From Betaproteobacteria bacterium (GTDB taxonomy: Bacteria > Pseudomonadota > Gammaproteobacteria > Burkholderiales > Eutrophovitaceae): a stretch of 11,258 nt of DNA. This document shows positions 1 to 7,137 of this stretch, in pieces. Made by a program: the position numbers and the translations under genes. The stretch is from the NCBI GenBank assembly GCA_009886305.1, contig QXZO01000167.1:1-11258 (forward strand). The letters are read 5' to 3'. The notes below the pieces were generated by a model. It saw nothing but the letters and a program-made list of their open reading frames with translations. It was not told the origin of the DNA and did not search any database. Position 1 is the stretch's first letter. Each line of letters opens with the position of its first letter.

Positions 1-1564
1 GGGTAGTCAGGCGTGAGGCACCTGATGGGAGATCGTACAATCGTATGGAGGGGCCGCGATTAACTGTTTTAGGATCAAACAGGAGTAAGTCCGCCCAGGC
101 GCCCCTTTGTATGCAACCCCTGTCCTTAATACCAAACAACTTAGCGGACTCCAAAGTCAATTTATGCACAGCTCTCTCCAATGGCATTATTCCTTTGTCT
201 CTCACCCAATGGCCTAAAACATGCAAACCAAAGCCTGCATCGCATAAAAACGTTAAATGAGCGCCCGCATCGGATAATGAAATAATGGCATTTTCGTCAC
301 ACATCAACTTACCGACTGCGTCCTCATCCGAATTCATGATAGTTGCTGTAAACATTGTTTCAAGGTCTTCGTCTAGTGCTAGATCCAACATAAAATCAAA
401 AGGAGATTTTTTTGCCTCCTCCGCCAAAACTGCAATTGATTTGCCTTCATGCACTAAGTTAGTAGGATTAACGACCTGAGCGACGTAGACTTTATCCCAC
501 TCTCCGCTAAACACTTTCACCTCACCGCCATTCAACTCATCCATAAAGGATTGGCGAAAAGCCGGATCAGCTAATGCTTTTTTGTATGCGTCACCACTAA
601 GACTCATCATAGGTTTCCAGCACACAAATCCTTCCAAAGGATATGGAGATCGGAAAGAAAAATCCATGTTCAATGGGCACGGCGATACCGCGCCGTACAA
701 ACGGTTGCCGCGCGACTGCGCCGCGCTTATTTCCGACAAGTCTGAAAACGTCTTACTTGGGTCGAGGTGAGAATGCAGAAGTGCCGCGATCAAATAAGGT
801 CTTTCCGCCGCCATGCTGAGCTTCTCAATATCTGAAATAGCCATATCAAAGGCTTTAGTCATCATCAAGACCCCGCGTCCGTGCTCTTTCAAAGCGCTGG
901 AGAGACTCAGCATTTCAGCCTCATCAGCAAGCCGGGATGGCATTGGAATCCCATTCTCTCCATTGTGGCCTGGAAATCGGGTCGTAGCAAAACCGCAAGC
1001 CCCAGCTTCCATAGCCTCAACGATAATGGCTCTCATCCGTGAAACCTCCTCGGGCGTGGCTGCTCTTCTCGATGCATCTCCCCGAAGAACATAAGTTCTG
1101 ACACTGGAGTGCCCAACGAAACAACTCACGTTAGGAGCCACACCTCTTTTTTCTAGCATGTCTAGATATTGAGGGAAAGTCTCAAAACTCCAATCAATTC
1201 CAGCCTGTAAAGCATCAATTGACATCCCTTCCACTTGAGTCAAATTTCTCATGGTGATGTCGCGATCGCTTTGATGACATGGCGCAATTGTAAAACCGCA
1301 ATTACCCATCACGAGAGTGGTTACTCCAAGCGCAGGTGATGGATTACAGTATGGGTCCCAAGTTACTTGTGCATCGTAGTGAGTATGGTTATCAACGATC
1401 CCGGGCATCAGGCATAATCCGGAACAATCTAACGTCTCTTTTGCCGATGCCCCAAAGGTCCCAACCTCGGAGATGCGGCCGTCCTGAACACCTACAGAAC
1501 CCAAGAACCCTGGCTCTCCTTTTCCGTCAATAATAGTTACATTATCAAATCGAATATCAAGCAT
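1..1564 (-). CDS. N-acyl-D-amino-acid deacylase-family amidohydrolase (3' end outside window)
   Basis: Reading the minus strand from the ATG at 1564-1562 gives 521 uninterrupted codons to the window edge, so only the C-terminus, perhaps some 50 residues, is missing. The protein is a metal-dependent amidohydrolase of the D-aminoacylase group, which hydrolyses N-acyl groups from D-amino acids; the exact substrate cannot be read. Visible in order: a beta-rich N-terminal domain; DNHTHYDAQ with metal ligands H60 and H62; GNCGFTIAP with the family's cysteine ligand C89; VEGM around 111-114; GHSSVR at 151-156; PMPSRLADE near 208; LLHSHLD with H264 and H266; and SDAGAH with the probable catalytic Asp at 432. 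There is no signal peptide, so it should be cytoplasmic. The start is supported by AGGGA six bases upstream and by the typical opening of the family. It looks more GC-rich than the central gene block. Confidence 0.88.
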   Translation of the reverse strand, partial: MLDIRFDNVTIIDGKGEPGFLGSVGVQDGRISEVGTFGASAKETLDCSGLCLMPGIVDNHTHYDAQVTWDPYCNPSPALGVTTLVMGNCGFTIAPCHQSDRDITMRNLTQVEGMSIDALQAGIDWSFETFPQYLDMLEKRGVAPNVSCFVGHSSVRTYVLRGDASRRAATPEEVSRMRAIIVEAMEAGACGFATTRFPGHNGENGIPMPSRLADEAEMLSLSSALKEHGRGVLMMTKAFDMAISDIEKLSMAAERPYLIAALLHSHLDPSKTFSDLSEISAAQSRGNRLYGAVSPCPLNMDFSFRSPYPLEGFVCWKPMMSLSGDAYKKALADPAFRQSFMDELNGGEVKVFSGEWDKVYVAQVVNPTNLVHEGKSIAVLAEEAKKSPFDFMLDLALDEDLETMFTATIMNSDEDAVGKLMCDENAIISLSDAGAHLTFLCDAGFGLHVLGHWVRDKGIMPLERAVHKLTLESAKLFGIKDRGCIQRGAWADLLLFDPKTVNRGPSIRLYDLPSGASRLTT

Positions 1565-1584
1565 ACGTAATCCCTAAACTATGG

Positions 1585-1604
1585 CGGCATAACTGTATAA
1601 GCCG
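1585..1604. promoter_or_regulatory. Imperfect inverted repeat upstream of the amidohydrolase gene
   Basis: The 20-base element has CGGC and GCCG ends, with matching TA pairs one base further in (pattern CGGCnTAn8TAnGCCG). It lies 21-40 bases upstream of the amidohydrolase ATG, where an operator could sit. Only six bases per arm match and the hairpin stem would be just four pairs, so it is neither a convincing terminator nor a proven binding site. The rest of 1565-1673 is AT-rich and shows no clear promoter or terminator. Confidence 0.18.
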
Positions 1605-1673
1605 AGCTACATAAAAATATCGTAATGTTACACGCAGTGAAATGATGGTCGAATATTCTATAAAAGTTCAAAT

Positions 1674-3161
1674 CTAGCGACGCAGATAATACTTGTCTAA
1701 CAAATCGGCATCATCAAAATGACGACGCCCAACAAATGCGGTGGCGTGTCGACCCCACTGACGCATGGCCCCAGGACTCTCGATGCCAGAAGGCCACAAT
1801 AGGAATCGCTCACCCCTTTCAGAGCCAGACACAATACCGTTGACGCCAAATAAATTTCTGCGTCCTTGAGAGGTCTCGATCGAACGGAGTTCATCATAAT
1901 CTCTCAAAGAATATTCTCGCGCAACTTGACGAGAAGCGTCCATCGCAACATCTGCTATGTAATGCGTTTTTGTTTGAACCTTAACATTGACTGCAACGCC
2001 GTTAGTAATTTTATCCAACCGCTTAGGAGAGAAGGCCCACTCAGTGTATTTACTGGGCGCATCAATAGAATCTAAACGATCAGTAGGGAAAAACATATGA
2101 TAACAACCACATGGATGTATCGAATCAAAAAGTAAGGGAATTCCGTCGTGATCTAAAGTGACCCGCCACATAATTCCATCTAAATTACCGCCAAGGAGGT
2201 CACCAATACTCTCTTTAGGACGTTCTGAGAACCAAACAAAATAAACAAGCTGCGGCAGTGTCTTTCCTTCAAACCGAGTATGAGCTAGTTGAGTATAAAC
2301 AGTAGGCTCGTTGATATTCACTTCTGCTTTGCCCGAACTTGAGAAACTTACTGCTCCAATTCGATCATAGTCACCGGAGTCCTCAACTGTGAATGTAGGA
2401 GCATATGTAACGAATAACTCTGACATAAGGTCTGGACGCAACGTTAATCGACCAAGCGCATCACGCTGATTCACCAACTGCGCCAGCTCATTTGGCTTCA
2501 GTCTTTTTTCCCCCGCAGGCACGTATCGCCCTTCTGAAATAGCTTGAATATTATTTTTCCTATATCGCTCAAATGTATCTCGTGCTTCCTCATGCCAATC
2601 CTCTATTCCTTGAACAAATGGAATTTTCAAAAGCGGATATAAACCAAACGCTCTTTTAGCACTACTGTAGTCGTCTGGAACAAATGTACGAGCACGCAAA
2701 TGCTCAAGATTGTCAAATGACTTTTGTAAGTAACTATTTTTAATGAAGGCTGAACACCTGTCGTTGATAGCCTGAATTGTCGGACGATCTCCACCCAGAA
2801 TCACAAACCCAGCTTCACTCAAATTATTGATTTCAATTTGGCGGCTCTCCTGGTCAAGATCAATCATTGCGGAAATCCAATCATCAAAAAGTGTTTGATC
2901 TTCATAAACCAAGTCGGAAAAAGCGGCTAAAAATCGATTAACTCGTAGATAAGGATAATCCTGAACTTGAGTGACTCCAAAATCGCGAGCATCATAATGC
3001 TCAATCACGTCATCAAGTTTATCCGACCAGCCACTACAAAAGTCTGCAGACACTTCGAAGGAGTCTCCCCCTTCCAAATCCAGAGTAGGAACGGTGTACG
3101 TCACACAACCAGCCATTAGCGTAATCAAACTGACCATAAGCATTAATTGCCGACGTATCAA
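1674..3161 (-). CDS. Large lipoprotein of unknown function with HxCxCxH motif
   Basis: This 495-residue protein matches no family I can name. The N-terminus (RR, a hydrophobic stretch, then LMAGC) is a signal peptidase II signal with the lipidated Cys at 19; the -3 Met is somewhat unusual. Residues 40-240 look mostly helical. Residues 245-420 look beta-rich and contain IHPCGCYH at 348-355 (H349, C351, C353, H355), which could bind a metal. No transmembrane segment follows the signal. The start is TTG at 3161. An ATG six codons later would remove the basic n-region, and the AGGGTGA upstream of the TTG is a reasonable ribosome site. It begins 9 bases after the stop of the SRPBCC gene, so the two are probably co-transcribed. 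The protein should be tethered to the inner or outer membrane facing the periplasm. Its role is unknown. Confidence 0.85.
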   Translation of the reverse strand: MIRRQLMLMVSLITLMAGCVTYTVPTLDLEGGDSFEVSADFCSGWSDKLDDVIEHYDARDFGVTQVQDYPYLRVNRFLAAFSDLVYEDQTLFDDWISAMIDLDQESRQIEINNLSEAGFVILGGDRPTIQAINDRCSAFIKNSYLQKSFDNLEHLRARTFVPDDYSSAKRAFGLYPLLKIPFVQGIEDWHEEARDTFERYRKNNIQAISEGRYVPAGEKRLKPNELAQLVNQRDALGRLTLRPDLMSELFVTYAPTFTVEDSGDYDRIGAVSFSSSGKAEVNINEPTVYTQLAHTRFEGKTLPQLVYFVWFSERPKESIGDLLGGNLDGIMWRVTLDHDGIPLLFDSIHPCGCYHMFFPTDRLDSIDAPSKYTEWAFSPKRLDKITNGVAVNVKVQTKTHYIADVAMDASRQVAREYSLRDYDELRSIETSQGRRNLFGVNGIVSGSERGERFLLWPSGIESPGAMRQWGRHATAFVGRRHFDDADLLDKYYLRR

Positions 3162-3170
3162 AACTTCACC

Positions 3171-3761
3171 CTACCTCTCATTATGATTTCCTAACTGCCT
3201 CTTTTTATTTTGAATCTGCGTAAGGATTCCTAAAAATTGACGCCTAACATTCTTGCGGATCAGTCGCTCCGCTATAAAGTTAGGTATAGGCAACGATGGA
3301 TCTAAGTAACCCGACCAAGATAAATGCCAAAGATCATTGCTCCCAACCATGCTCAAATGATACCCACCTGACAAATGGTCAAGATTTCCAGATACTAATT
3401 CAATATTAATGGAATGAGGCTTAGCCTCAATAGATTTAACAACAACATCCACTGGAATTTTAAAAAAGAGAAACTGTGTCATTCCGTGCTGTTCTACGAA
3501 AGCCACTCTTCCCTCGTAACGTAATAACCTGCTTGAGTGCATTCCTGGAATGTATTCCGCCAATCGATTGTAATCTGTCAGCACTCCCCATATCAGTTCA
3601 TGCGGCGCCTGAATTAGACTTTCGACTTTCACGTAAACTACCCCATCCTCAATTGCAGAATCCACTCTCAGTTGATCATCTTGACTCAGAATGGCATTCG
3701 GGCTTGCCAGGAGAAATCCAAACAACAATAAAGCCCCAATCAGTCGTTTCTTACTGTTCAT
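3171..3761 (-). CDS. Secreted SRPBCC (START-like) superfamily protein
   Basis: This 196-residue protein has a Sec signal peptide: basic MNSKKR, a hydrophobic core at 8-20, and cleavage probably near residue 23-27. The rest fits one SRPBCC domain of the polyketide cyclase/Coq10-like type. The family opening is visible as APHELIWGVLTDYNRLAEYIP at 52-72, where a helix follows the first strand, and the long C-terminal helix falls at about 160-188 (IAERLIRKNVRRQF). Such domains form a hydrophobic ligand pocket and usually bind or carry lipid-like or aromatic molecules; no ligand can be read here. The predicted site is the periplasm. It is the first gene of a two-gene minus-strand unit with the downstream lipoprotein and is divergent from arsS. 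No Shine-Dalgarno sequence is visible before the ATG. Confidence 0.85.
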   Translation of the reverse strand: MNSKKRLIGALLLFGFLLASPNAILSQDDQLRVDSAIEDGVVYVKVESLIQAPHELIWGVLTDYNRLAEYIPGMHSSRLLRYEGRVAFVEQHGMTQFLFFKIPVDVVVKSIEAKPHSINIELVSGNLDHLSGGYHLSMVGSNDLWHLSWSGYLDPSLPIPNFIAERLIRKNVRRQFLGILTQIQNKKRQLGNHNER

Positions 3762-3845
3762 TTGCGAATGAAAGCATACGAAGGATAGGTTTTCCTAAAT
3801 TTTGTTAACATTCAATATGGTAATCCAATAATAAATCACTTGTTT
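3762..3845. promoter_or_regulatory. Divergent intergenic region with a possible arsS promoter
   Basis: These 84 AT-rich bases separate the SRPBCC gene from arsS and must hold the promoters for both directions. On the plus strand the best match is TTAACA at 3805-3810, an 18-base spacer, and TAATAA at 3829-3834. That would start transcription about five bases before the arsS ATG at 3846, making a nearly leaderless message, which fits the missing ribosome site. I see no convincing ArsR-type dyad. No good minus-strand promoter stands out. This is an eye match to consensus only. Confidence 0.3.
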
Positions 3846-4805
3846 ATGCACGATACCCTATCACTTCTTAACGCTCGGAAGTTCCCAGCCATCAGTAGGG
3901 ATGACATCAAAACCGTGCAAATCAATCTTGGTTATCGATGCAACCAAGCGTGTCTGCACTGCCATGTAAATGCCAGCCCGGACCGCAAAGAACAAATGTC
4001 CCTCCGTACCATCAGGCAAGTAATTGAACTCATTGATAAGGTCAAACCTTCAGTAGTTGACCTGACCGGCGGCGCTCCTGAGCTGAATCCTAACTTTAGA
4101 GAACTGGTCTCTGAGATACGAGCTCGGAGAATCTCAATAATCGATAGATGTAATTTGACAATTTTGTTTGAGCCCGAACAAGACGATCTACATAAATTCT
4201 TATCAGATAACAATGTGATCGTCACTGCCTCGCTGCCTTGTTATTCAGAAACTAATGTTAATTCGCAAAGAGGCGATGGCGTCTTTAAAAAAAGCATTGA
4301 CGGATTGCGTCTTCTAAACGAGGTAGGCTATGGTCATGGGGACCCGAACCTGCAGCTCCATTTAGTTTATAACCCCTTAGGAGCTTCATTACCGCCGCCT
4401 CAAGAGGCATTAGAGCTTGAGTACAAGGAGCACTTATCCAAAGAGTATGACGTTCATTTTGACGCGCTACTCACAATTACTAATATGCCGATTAAACGGT
4501 TTGGAAGCACCTTAGTAAGTCGTGGTGAATTTGAAAACTATATGCAACTCTTGCAAGATAATTATAGCGAGGAGAACGTTAACTCAGTCATGTGTAAAAC
4601 ATTAATTTCTATTGACTGGGAAGGTTATTTGTTTGATTGTGACTTTAACCAAATGCTAGACCTACCTCTTGGAGACGCGAAACAAAAGGTCCACGTCCGA
4701 GATTTTGATACAGGCCACATAAATGGCAAATCCATTGCTGTCAGGGATCATTGCTTCGGCTGCACTGCCGGGCGAGGCTCAAGCTGCAGCGGGGCATTGC
4801 AGTAA
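3846..4805 (+). CDS. arsS: Arsenosugar biosynthesis radical SAM enzyme ArsS
   Basis: This 319-residue cytoplasmic radical SAM enzyme matches the ArsS family (TIGR04167) along its full length. ArsS uses S-adenosylmethionine and a 4Fe-4S cluster to attach a 5'-deoxyadenosyl unit to dimethylated arsenic, the first committed step to arsenosugars. The cluster ligands are C32, C36 and C39 in YRCNQACLHCH. Other family hallmarks are DLTGGAPELNP, DRCNLTILFEP, SLPCYSETNV, LVYNPLGASLPPPQ and DCDFNQML. The tail carries C303, C306 and C314 in HCFGCTAGRGSSCSGALQ. Many relatives are selenoproteins in this tail; here no in-frame TGA occurs and residue 315 is Ser (AGC). I chose the ATG at 3846 because family members begin at this point; a TTG at 3840 would add two residues. 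Neither start has a ribosome site. It opens the plus-strand gene block. arsM is not in the window. Confidence 0.95.
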   Translation: MHDTLSLLNARKFPAISRDDIKTVQINLGYRCNQACLHCHVNASPDRKEQMSLRTIRQVIELIDKVKPSVVDLTGGAPELNPNFRELVSEIRARRISIIDRCNLTILFEPEQDDLHKFLSDNNVIVTASLPCYSETNVNSQRGDGVFKKSIDGLRLLNEVGYGHGDPNLQLHLVYNPLGASLPPPQEALELEYKEHLSKEYDVHFDALLTITNMPIKRFGSTLVSRGEFENYMQLLQDNYSEENVNSVMCKTLISIDWEGYLFDCDFNQMLDLPLGDAKQKVHVRDFDTGHINGKSIAVRDHCFGCTAGRGSSCSGALQ

Positions 4806-4959
4806 AGTCCAGCAACCAACCCAACAATGTCGCGACGATTTGATAGTCTCAGAGCATAATCATTCAAAGATGTCTATATAGGCTGGGTTCGAATAGAATA
4901 AAGGACGTATTCGCTCATAAACCGGTCATTAATACCCTGTTTATACAAAATCCTAAAAT
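4806..4959. other. Gap between arsS and the flavoprotein fusion
   Basis: These 154 bases contain no plausible gene and no clear hairpin-plus-T-run terminator. Sequences resembling a -10 element occur (TATATA at 4875-4880, TAGAAT at 4894-4899, TTATAC at 4941-4946), but none has a good -35 partner at normal spacing. A separate promoter for the downstream genes is therefore possible but not shown. A GGTTCGAAT stretch at 4886-4894 resembles a tRNA T-loop, but its flanks do not pair. Confidence 0.4.
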
Positions 4960-7137
4960 ATGAAAATTACAAAATCTCAAAATAAGTGGATTAGCTCAAT
5001 AACTGCGCTTGCAATATTTGTCGTGTTGTTTATTTTTTATCGTGACGATGTTCTAAATTTGCTAGCGCAATTAAATCTGCAATCTTTGAAAGAGAACTAC
5101 TCGGAACTACAGATTTACTTTGAAGACCACCCGATTCAATCAAGCTTGATATATGTATCCATCTACACCCTAGCTACTGCCCTTTCCATTCCGGGTGCCA
5201 TAGTTTTGACAATTGCCGGAGGAGCGATATTCGGATTATTATGGGGTACAGTTCTCGTCTCTTTTTCCTCAACTATTGGAGCCACCGTTGCTTTTTTGAT
5301 TACCCGCTATTTTTTTCGAAACTCAGTCAGGGCTCGATTTGGAGATAAATTAAAAATAATCAACGATGGTATTAAAAAAGACGGAGCATTTTATCTTCTA
5401 ACCCTCAGATTGGTGCCAATTTTTCCCTTCTTCGCGATCAATGTTTTGATGGCCTTAACGCCTATCAAAACCCATACATTTTATATCGCCAGTCAAATTG
5501 GAATGCTGCTTGGAACGATTATATTTGTGAATGCTGGAACGCAACTGGCCACCCTAAATTCAACCGGCGATATTTTGTCTGCCAACTTAATTCTTTCGCT
5601 TTGCATCATAGGTATGTTCCCCATAGGCGCGAAACTTGTATCAAGTCTCATTAATAGAAGACGGGTTTACAATAATTGGTCAAAACCAAAAAAATTCGAC
5701 TATAACCTCATAGTCATTGGTGGAGGCGCGGCTGGGCTTGTATCCTCTTATATCGGCGCAGCTGTAAATGCAAAAGTTGCTCTTATTGAGAAACATAAAA
5801 TGGGTGGGGATTGCCTCAATACAGGCTGCGTCCCTTCGAAAGCACTTATCAAAACTGCCCACTTTGTTGAAGAGGCTAGACAATCCAAGCGTCTGGGAAT
5901 TCAAAAAACTGAGCTGACCTTCGACTTCTCAGACGTAATGAGACGAGTTCGTAGAATCATAAAAAAAATAGAACCTCATGATTCTGTAGAACGGTATACG
6001 AAACTTGGAGTAACTTGCTTACAAGGGAGTGCAAGAGTGGTATCACCTTGGACCGTCTCCTACGAAGGGTCCAGTGGAAAACAAGAGATTAGTGCTAGAT
6101 CAATCATTATTGCGGCTGGGGCAAGACCTATAGTTCCGCATTTACCTAATCTCAGCGAAGTCGAGTATGCTACCTCGGACACCATCTGGGATTTAAATAA
6201 GTTACCAAACAACCTGATCGTTATAGGAGGCGGTGCCATTGGATCGGAATTGGCACAGGCATTTCAGCGGTTAGGTTCGAAAGTAATTTTGATTGAGTCT
6301 GCAAATCGTATACTAATGAAAGAAGATACTGAAGTCGCAGAGACGATCAGTAATCAACTATCCGATGAAGGGGTGGCCATACTCACTCGTCACCGCGCCA
6401 AGGGTTTCATAAAAGAAAAAAATATCCAGACATTAGTTTGCGATAGCCCAAATGGTGAAGTAAAACTAAACTTTGATCGGGTTCTTTTTGCCATCGGCAG
6501 GCGGGCTAATATCCAAGGTTATGGATTAGAAGATATTGAAGCAATTTCGACACAAGATATAGTATTACCTACAAATGAATTTCTTGAAACAAGGTTTCCG
6601 AACATATATGCATGCGGCGACGTAACGGGCAGAATGCAGTTTACTCATGCTGCTGCTCATCAAGCTTGGTATGCGGCGGTTAATGCACTTTTCGGCCAGT
6701 TAAAAAAGTTTACCGTAGACTTCTCTTGTGTCCCATGGGCTACATTTACGCACCCACAGGTAGCCCGTATAGGGTTAAACGAAGATGATGCAAATCGAAA
6801 AAACGTCAAATATGAAGCTACCGTATACGGACTAGATGAATTGGACCGCGCCATTGCAGACTCTGAGGATCATGGCTTCGTCAAAGTCTTAACGTACCCA
6901 AACTCAGATCGAATTATTGGGGTGACTATTGTTGGGGAGAACGCCTCGGAAATTATTTCAGAATTCGTACTAGCAATGAAACATGGCCTGGGACTCAACA
7001 AAATTCTATCAACTACCCATATCTACCCTACCTTCTCCGAAGCTAACAAATATGTTGCGGGTGAGTGGAAAAGAAAACATGCACCTAAAACAATTTTAAA
7101 AATACTAAAAATATATCACCGCATCCTGCGCAAATAA
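4960..7137 (+). CDS. VTT (TVP38/TMEM64) membrane domain fused to FAD/NAD(P) disulfide oxidoreductase
   Basis: A 725-residue fusion. Residues 1-235 are a VTT/SNARE-associated membrane domain: hydrophobic segments at about 12-27, 62-115 and 145-230, with SIPGAIVLTIAGGAIFG at 76-92 and LRLVPIFPF at 149-157. Residues 247-725 are a class I pyridine-nucleotide disulfide oxidoreductase, the dihydrolipoamide dehydrogenase/mercuric reductase group: FAD fold VIGGGAAG at 252-259, redox pair C285/C290 in GGDCLNTGCVPSK, NAD(P) fold VIGGGAIG at 421-428, CGDV near 554, and a dimerisation domain from about 590. The catalytic His expected near the C-terminus is Tyr689 (HIYPTFSE), the residue MerA also has there. 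MerA's HMA domain and C-terminal CC pair are absent. The soluble part should face the cytoplasm. The substrate is unknown; context suggests a thiol or metalloid redox step. The ATG has no ribosome site. The stop overlaps the next start by one base. Confidence 0.92.
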   Translation: MKITKSQNKWISSITALAIFVVLFIFYRDDVLNLLAQLNLQSLKENYSELQIYFEDHPIQSSLIYVSIYTLATALSIPGAIVLTIAGGAIFGLLWGTVLVSFSSTIGATVAFLITRYFFRNSVRARFGDKLKIINDGIKKDGAFYLLTLRLVPIFPFFAINVLMALTPIKTHTFYIASQIGMLLGTIIFVNAGTQLATLNSTGDILSANLILSLCIIGMFPIGAKLVSSLINRRRVYNNWSKPKKFDYNLIVIGGGAAGLVSSYIGAAVNAKVALIEKHKMGGDCLNTGCVPSKALIKTAHFVEEARQSKRLGIQKTELTFDFSDVMRRVRRIIKKIEPHDSVERYTKLGVTCLQGSARVVSPWTVSYEGSSGKQEISARSIIIAAGARPIVPHLPNLSEVEYATSDTIWDLNKLPNNLIVIGGGAIGSELAQAFQRLGSKVILIESANRILMKEDTEVAETISNQLSDEGVAILTRHRAKGFIKEKNIQTLVCDSPNGEVKLNFDRVLFAIGRRANIQGYGLEDIEAISTQDIVLPTNEFLETRFPNIYACGDVTGRMQFTHAAAHQAWYAAVNALFGQLKKFTVDFSCVPWATFTHPQVARIGLNEDDANRKNVKYEATVYGLDELDRAIADSEDHGFVKVLTYPNSDRIIGVTIVGENASEIISEFVLAMKHGLGLNKILSTTHIYPTFSEANKYVAGEWKRKHAPKTILKILKIYHRILRK

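Noticed and set aside
45..1533. Several plus-strand open frames of 62-93 codons within 45-1533
   Set aside because: They lie opposite one continuous minus-strand frame with full amidohydrolase motifs and look like antisense shadows.
3476..3808. 110-codon plus-strand frame opposite the SRPBCC gene
   Set aside because: It has no recognisable domain and lies over a minus-strand gene with a clear signal peptide and SRPBCC fold.
4880..4900. GGTTCGAAT resembling a tRNA T-loop
   Set aside because: The bases on either side (CTGG and AGAAT) cannot form a T-stem, and no acceptor or anticodon arm is found around it.
4921..4945. GGTC-ATTAAT-ACC near-palindrome before the flavoprotein fusion
   Set aside because: Only three arm bases pair around the self-complementary ATTAAT, and one base is out of register; this is expected by chance in AT-rich DNA.
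4960..7137. Mercuric reductase (merA) assignment
   Set aside because: The redox Cys pair and Tyr689 agree, but the N-terminal HMA domain and the C-terminal Cys-Cys pair needed for Hg(II) handling are missing, and no other mer gene is present.
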